NCBI GenBank assembly: GCA_022818135.1
Contig: JAFMSR010000018.1
Coordinates: forward strand, 23,665,498 to 23,729,497
Origin: Saxidomus purpurata
Taxonomy: Eukaryota; Mollusca; Bivalvia; Venerida; Veneridae
Direction of reading: 5' to 3'
Length of the DNA stretch: 64,000 nucleotides
A program made the translations under genes and the position numbers. The notes under the pieces are model-generated. The model worked only from the letters and a program-made list of their open reading frames with translations, made no database searches and had not been told where the DNA came from. Positions 49,301-58,300 of this stretch are shown piece by piece; within the stretch, counting starts at the first letter, position 1; each line of letters begins with the position of its first letter.

Positions 49301-52300
49301 TGTGTAAATGCGTGGTTCGAAAATGGTACGAAAATGTCCGCATTTCGGCGAAGTCGATTCGTACCTGGGTACGAATAACTGTAAGAAATCACATAGATTT
49401 ACATGTCTTAACTACGATTTTTAAATATAGATAAATGCAATAATCTAAGGGGAAAATCAAATTCATTTCTCTGGATTATGCTGTCATTTACAAAGAACAA
49501 ATATTAACTCAATATAAATTGTAACAAAAACTTTCAAACTTTACCAAAGTAGGAAAATGAATTAATATAAGTTTTCTTTGAAAGCTTATTTTCAGACTCC
49601 AGTTATATTGTTACACCTTTGTACTATGTATGTATATATACTATGTATTTTCGAGAATAAATATTGTTTAAACTAAACTTTACCACGATTCTTTTGCTAC
49701 ACTAAATTTTGGTGTGTACATTCATACATACATTAATTATATAGGAACATAATAATCATCATAATCATCATAATCATCATCATTATTACTTGTTACGAAA
49801 TACTGCTAGAGTCTAGTATATGTTAAATATGAAAGATAATAGCCTGCTATTAAAACATTCAGTTGTTGTTTTATACAAGTTATGAAAATTTAAAACAGTA
49901 TGGTAGAAAGGCTGGTAATGACTAGGTGTGCGCATGGTAATGACTAGGTGTGCAATTCGCAGTATTTTGGAACCACTCACGGGGATAGTTAATGTAAGCT
50001 GCAAGTACTTGTTCTACAATAGGTATATACTGAATCAATTTATAACAAAAGATTGATTTATCAATTTTTAGCTTTTCTTTGAAAAACAGAAGAGCCATTG
50101 TCATAACCTTCTTGACGTCAGTCGGCACTGTCGTCTTGAATCTGGTTAAGCTTTCTTAAAATTCACTTTCTCGGTAACCATTAAAGCCTTGAAACTTCAG
50201 ACAATTGCTTGGCATCAAACAATGGCATCTGTTGCCGAGTGGTTGAGGTCATTGACTGATGTTTACTTGTCCCTCACCGCTGTAGGTTCGTGCCCTACTT
50301 GGGTCGAATTCTTTTATGTCTGGGAGCTATCTAGGTTCTACCCAGGTGCCCGCTCGTGACTGAAATAATGCCAGAAATAATGCCAGAATTGGCACCCAGG
50401 GTCTTCCTCCTCCATGAAAGCTGGACTTTGCAATATGACCTTAGCTGTTGAGTGCGACGTTAAATCCGAATCAATGAATTGGCACAATACAATCAACCCT
50501 ATGGGCATATCCCATAACTTTTGAATGGCATTAAAAGTTGTTTAAACTGTGAATTTTCACACTGGCACCAGAGTACTGAACTGCCCTGTAATGTTAACAA
50601 AATACCAAAAGTATACCTAAATAACACACTATCATGAAAAAAAAATACACAAAAATGGTAAAAAAGTTATTTTCTGACAAACCCCCATATACACTGTTCT
50701 ATATTATTCACATGGTGTTGAACGTTTTCGACAAGGGGTCCGGTCCCTGCTCTTTTGGTACTATTCAAGCAAACAATCGAAGATCAACAGCGGTCGCGTT
50801 TAACAGATAATATATTTATCTACCAAACTGGTAAGTAACACTTTTTAAAAAGCTACCGTTTCTGTAAAATTCTTCATGAATATTGAGCTATTTCGCTCTC
50901 CCCGTTTTCTTGATATTTTCTGTCACTGCTTACTTCCGGTTCAACTCAAATGACCTTTCAAACACGTCATACGGTTATGCACAGAAGTGATACTTTGCGC
51001 AGCTTACGTAACGTTTTACAAATTGTTTTTACAGTAAACAAATTTCCTGTACCTGCTTGTCCACAAGTTAACAGGTTACGGCCGCTCACAGCGGCATTCA
51101 GCATTGTTTACATGCGAAATACACTAATTTGACAGTGCGCGAAATATAACGCGGAATATTTTCAACCAATGAAAACTTATTGTTTCAAAATTGAAAGGTT
51201 AACCGGAAGTCGGCAGTGACAGAAAAACACCAGGAAAACGGAGAGAGCGAAATAGCGCAATATTCTTGACGAATTTTATAGATACGGTAGCTTTTAAAAA
51301 GTGTTACTTACCAGTTTGGTAGATAAATATATTGTCTGTTAAACGCGACCGTTGTTAATCTTCAATTGCTTGCTTGAACAGTACAAAAAGAGCGGGGACC
51401 GGACCCCCTGTCGAAAACGTTCAACACCATGTAAATAATATAGAACAATGTATACGGGGGTTTGTCAGTAAATGACTGTTTACCATTATTTGTGAATTTT
51501 TTCATGATAGTGTGTTATTTAGGTATATTTTTTGGCATTTTAGTACTCTGGTGCCAGTGAATTTTCAGTTCAGTTTTGTCAAAATCCATTTCTCTGTTAC
51601 CATTCACAGCTTAATACTTCATAGGGTAGTTGAACATAGTCACTGAATGCAAAATGTAAGCACATGGGTTCCTATCTCAAAAGTAAAGTTTACACAAATG
51701 GTTAAAGGTCAAAATTTGTGGACAGTTGTGTCTCCAGTTTATAACTTTACTCGTGCAAGGGTGTCCTGATTACACATATGATGTGTACAATCTGTGTTGT
51801 CCTGATATTTACACATGTATGTGTGCAGACTGTGTTGTTCAGAGACAATCGATCCTCCAGCACTTTCAGTCCTTTGATTTTCCATTTTAATAGCTCTCCG
51901 TAAAGTGATTACATAGCTTTTCATACACTATTATCTACTTGAAATGAGCGCATGTTTTACAGGAGTTGCATAGACGGATTCGTTCATGATCATTTGCCAT
52001 TTAACACGATGTTTTTTTCTGTAAGCGTGCGTATGCCTTTTTCTCTGGTACAACTCGGGTATTGAATTCTATAATGATAATAGTAATTCTAACATGATGA
52101 GAAATAGAATCTGCAAGCACGGCAATTGGTTATATCCAGACGGTTCATTTCTAGTTCTAACATTTTGTTGGTTTTACAATTTAGCATATTCATAAAATCT
52201 CTATCATTCGACGCCGCCAATAGGCGGCGTCGAGTATTTGGAATGCAAAATAAGTTTGATCCATGGACGCGAGTCTATGAATAGCTTCGTAAAAAATTGA

Positions 52301-55300
52301 AATTAAACACGTAATTTTTCTAGGCCTCCGGGACATGAACTTTGATTTGTACACAAACTTCAAGAAAAGATAAGTAAATCAAAACCATATCCGCAAACTA
52401 AACTCCTAAATACATGCAAAATACATGCAATAAAATAAGAAAAATAAAATGACAATATGAAAATCACACTGAATAGATTTTTCAAAGAGTAGAAATGTAA
52501 ATTAGTGCTTACAACTGCATAAATTCAATAAAATAACCCCAGGTGTTATATTTTGTATAATTGTTTTAATTCATATAAGTTATTTCGATAAAGAATAGCA
52601 TTTACCGTTCTTATAAATAAAGAGAAATATAAATTTCGTTAATAGAAATCCATTCTCAGACTGTCGGACATGTTTAAAATGCGACTCACATTACGGTCTT
52701 ATTGTGGTCCTATAACGGAAAGCGTAGCTCAGCGGAAATATTTTGATTTTTGTTAACAGATTCTTTATGTAACTTGAAATATCTTCTAAAGTAATGTATG
52801 TTATTGTGATGTAAAGTTAGATTTTATTAATAAATGTAGTTAAAACTGCTTCTGTGCGATACAAAGGGATACTAGTTAATATGCTGTTTGTCTTATATTT
52901 CACATTGGCAGTAATGTAAAACGTGTTTGCCATGGCAACACAGAGTATTATGCCAGAGCAAAAGTTTACATCAAGCTTGTGTTTAGAGACTGGCTTTTTT
53001 CTGTGCCATAGCAAAACATACTTATTTTGACATGGTAGAACTTTTGTTTTAGGACTTTTATTCTGTCAGAGAAAATTTTAACCTTGTGTTTGAATACTGA
53101 CTTTTTTCTTTGCCATAGCAAAACAATGTTATGACAGAGCTTTTGCCATGTCTTACTCCACTTATTTTGTTTGAAGACTGACTTAACCTCTTTTAATCGT
53201 TAACTGAAGTGTGGTTTAATAAAGCTTAACCATAACTTGTCAAAATTTATAGTGGCAAATATAATAGCGGCTGTACAATAAATGTTTACTTATTCCAAAT
53301 CATTTACTGTTTTCGCAAGGTAGTAGAAGTTAAAAGTCACCAGTGTATATCCTGGAAAAAAGATAAAATTGCTACATATTTTGATCTTCAAATGCAGTAA
53401 TTTTGCAAATAATGAATTTTCAAAACACTATAATGAAACCACTAACAGAACATCCTGTCTTGAACAAGACGTCTTTAACAGGCCAAACCTTTCGTTCTCG
53501 ACATTTCATAATACGTGAGTTTCCCTTTTGTACCATTTACGTAGTATTTGAAATATAATTTTCAGGGAGTGCGTTTTATTTCTTATTAAATAAATATTTC
53601 AAGCAGACTTGATGTGTCTTCGATACAGCGAATAATAATGTGACGGTGACGTCACAGATATACAATGTACATGTATGTCTACACAAAACTTTGTCCATCG
53701 CTTAAAACTGGTGCGCGCAAAAACAATTTCAGTATTTTAAACGATCCAGTATTATTACAGCAAAAAAGTGCAGCCAGCACACAACGACCACATAAACTAG
53801 TCCGGAGGTTGTGACTTCGAGCCCCACTGAGGTCACGACCGTACTTCCTCATATGACACCAGTCTTGGTTTTTCCAGGAAGTGGAAATCACAATCGAGCG
53901 AAAACCAATTAGTATAAACTATAGACTAGCGGAGACAGCACACAATGACCACATTAATGTTTGGTAACAATACTCTAATAATGTAACAACAGGAAATCTT
54001 TAAAATGGAACATCTCCGTCAGCTGAAGCTATGGCACCTTAATGAGTAATTAAAGGAACATATCTGGTAATGAAAACGTAGCATCTTTAATGGGCAGTAA
54101 AATATAAACTGACCCGAGATATTACAGATAAAACAAATTAGTGACTTTGTCAGAAGAAAATGAAACTTATATACGTATATATACGTATTATATGCCTTTT
54201 TTATGGCAAAATAATACTGCTAAATATTTTTGTATGTATTTATGTTATAAACGACGACTCATGCGTAAAAACTTTGCATATAGATGATTTTACATTGATT
54301 TCATTCTTTGTTTAACTGACAAACGGAAAGAGTCGAGTAAGAATCTTTTTTTGAAAAAGAATTTATATATAATATACATGTAATCTTATATGAGGTTAAA
54401 GTTCTGTTAACAGTCATAGATACCTTTACCTTTATGACTGTTATTGGTTGTTATTCACTAAATGCACCAATGACTTACACAAGGCCAAAGCAGACTTACC
54501 TCGTTGTCTGTTGATGTCATTGATATTTCGATAGCAACTTTAAACTCCGATTCACTGGGAACCAGGTCCCACACCCAGTAGTCTGGCTCACGATCACCAT
54601 TGTTGTCTACTTTAACATTTCCTGTCATGCCTACAACAACAATTTTACCATCACATAAAATAACCCAGTTCATAAAATGCGACAAGGTTACCCGTTATCA
54701 TGGATGCAATTGAACCATTTTGATGAAAATAGATTTTCACTGATATATACCATGCACATAAGATGATTTTGATAAGAAACACAAGGATGAAATTTGTTTT
54801 CCTGATGCACATGTCACGGAACGGACTTAGTCACAATTGGAGAGAAAATGTGTAAATTGCCGGTTAGCTCAGTCGGAAAGCATTCGTGATGTAAGCGAAG
54901 GGTCCTGGGTTCGCATTCCGGCCAGGGTGCACATTTTTCTCACCCTTTGATATTTGGTACGTTCTTACTGCATACAGATAAAACTTGACAAGAATCTTTA
55001 CTATGAAATCTAGCTACCCATCTCTTTCATATACACAAAATCGCGCCGACCATCTTTTATAGTTCTTGTTTTGTTATGGTCTAATAGGTTAACCGTTAAC
55101 ATGAAACATCGGTCTGTCTACTATTACCTACTTATTGAGAAAACTATTTTATATATCTTTTAAGTGATTAACGTGTTATGTAACTAGTTAATCAGATAAT
55201 TAACGCAATCATTATTCGGAGTAACTAGTTAACTGGTTGAGAAACTATTAATACCCTACACTCATAACTAACATTGGTTTGAAAGTAACAACCTATTACG

Positions 55301-58300
55301 GTGATAGATATGAACTATTTACGTATTAATATTATGAAACCATTCATGAAAGACTGAAAACGCTAGACTATTTTATTGACTTTTTCATTCAGTATTATCC
55401 GATCAAAAGCTGCCTTACAGAGTAAAGTTTTTTATTTGAAAAATGTTAACGATTCTTCTTGTCATTACATCGGCGAATGAAAGGTTACCAACTTTAGGTC
55501 AAAAGTGAGCTTAATACGGCTGCGCCGAAAAATAAAAGAACGGGGAAACTTTGAAATGCTTACCCCTAAAGGTTTTTCCTTTTGCCCTCTCAAACATGAG
55601 GGTTCCATTACGAGGATTCTCGTTATTTGCGAGAGTCTCGTTAAGGACAAGAAGATAAAGGTACACCACATCATGGAGAAAGGCAGAATATTCGGAACCC
55701 TAGACAAAGGAATGGAAGTACAGTGCATTAAGAAATAAAATATATGTCCCCACACCAAACCCTAGAATGGCAACTTAAATTGAAAGTAATAACGCATTTA
55801 AAACAACCATGCTTTCCTTTTCTCATCTAATGTAATTTCGAACATGGTAAGAGCATCTTAAAAAATAACTGAAACAAGATCTGTCCCTCACAAGTGACAA
55901 ATGCCCCCGAAAGAGGTGTCTTACAGTCTGTGTCTTCTCCATGTGCTCAATAATCTATCCATGCATGGCAGAGTGACTATGCATACAGTATTCAATTACT
56001 TTTAAACACTAAGTGTGACCTTGACCTTTAAGGTAGGGACATGGTTCTTGTGCACAACACATTGTCTTGGTGTGCTGAACATTTGTGTAAAGTCATTTTA
56101 AAATCAATCAAAACATTAAAAAGTTACAGTCCGGACACAAATGTATGCATATATACAGTATTCCGTTACTTATAAACTCTAAGTGTGACCTTGACCTTTG
56201 AGGTAGGGACGTGGATCTTGTACGCGACACGTCGGCTTGATATGCTGAGCATTTGTGCCAAGTTATTTCAAAAGCTTTCAATGTATGACAAAGTTACAGC
56301 CCAGACACGAAAGAATGTAAAGATGGACGCACAGACGGACGGACGGACAGGCGGACAGACAGACGGACGATGCGATTTTAACATGCTACCCTTCGGGGGC
56401 GTAAAAAGAGTACTTGATAATTAGTATTAAAGAGCAATTACTCATAGTAAAATTAAACTAGAGTTGTCGTTCTTGGAAAAAGAACCTCCTGACATTTCCC
56501 TCTATCAATATATGAAGTATCAATTATATCCTTTTAACTTAATGAAGCTAAATCAATGGTTCTTGTGCACATCTTTTGCTTTTCCAGTTACGCTTTGCAA
56601 AAGACAAAATAACTAGATGCAGTAACTCTACAACTACTAAGCTAGAGTTAGGGTTCTTGTGCACTGCATTATATCACATTTTCTCCTATCAATATCCGAC
56701 TCTTTAATATTTTTAGAGTTATGCTCCGCATGTGTAAAATTGAGAAAGGTCAGTAACTCTACACAAAAATGAAGCTAAAGTTGTGGTTTTTGTGCCCTGT
56801 ACTTGCCTCTCGTTGTCCTATATTAAAACATGAAACATTAATTGATTCATAAGCGGAAGGGACATACGGACAGACGATGCGATCACAATATGACCCCGCC
56901 GTTTTTCGGTCCCCGGGCATTAAAAGCAAAAACAAAATACATTTCATATTATTTTATGCGTTTATAACACAGCTAGAGTCAAAAAATTCTGAAATAGTTC
57001 ACTAATTTAACTTTTATATGTTATTCCATGCACTGTTATTTAAGCAAGGTATGGTACCTCGTATCCCTGCATCTTTCTGAAACAAAACTACTGTTTTTGG
57101 CCTGGGGACTGAAAGTCCCCAAGGCCTAAGTTAGTATACCACATTTCAAACCCTGCAAGAATTTTAACCGTGCTATGTGCGAATAACAACTGTAAACATG
57201 CGCTATGCGAAAGTAGTGCAAGACAGACCAGATCAATCTTCTGTTTGAATGCCGCATATGATAAGAACATGTTACAAATAAAAATAGTACATAAAACTTC
57301 AAACGACTGCAGGAAGGTATATAGCTTACGGGCTGCATTACACATTTTTTTCTGTTTTAGAAATTAATGCGCTGTTAGCTGATTACGGAAGATAATCATA
57401 TGCATATCACGGAAAAGTACGGATATTTACGGAAATTTACGAAAAGGTACGAAGCTCGATATAAGAGTTTGTAGTTTGATTTTCATATTTCCGATGTTAT
57501 TTCATTGACAACTTTGTTATTTACGAACGATTACATATATATTTACCTAAAAATAAATGTCTCTAAAAAAAGATATAATTTACGTACATTCCCGAGAAGG
57601 AACTAACGTGATCAAAATCACCCGCCATTTATCGAGGACGCTGCATGTCGAGGCCCAACGGTTTCACTGATTACAACTACAAGGTAACCCAGAATCATTT
57701 TTGGTTTTCTATGTTATACACATTGTACAGTACTGTATTTATATTTCATTGCTGGTATTGCTTTGTTTATTTCTGTTTCAAGGTCTTGTCATTGGTACAC
57801 AATAATTTTCGATCCACATCATCAGATCATATCGCTTGAAGTTGTACAAAGCGCAGATCGAATTATTTGTACTGGCTTAAACATTTTATAATGTTGACTA
57901 TGTGATTATTTTTCATTTAACGTACATTTCATAATAAAACAAATTTCCCTGTCACCCATATATTTGTGAATCATTCATTCTGTGTCATATATTGAATTTC
58001 GTCCTCTGCACATTTCGACCCGCGCTTTAGGTAAGATTCAACGCAGAACACGTAGGTCAAATGTTGTTTTTCGGGGAGTTTAGCCCCCAGGCCTTCAGCG
58101 CTCACAGCGCTTTGATTAAAGTTTGCAGTATCTTACGAAGGTTAAGTTGAGTATAATATAAGATATAAACCTATATACTATAGAAGAGAATAGGAATTTC
58201 AGTGAATGACCACCGCTATGTAAACAAGATGTGCTTAAACAGATGATTGCGGAAATCAAAACTGATATAGTAAGTTATTTTTAAACAAGCATACCGACCC

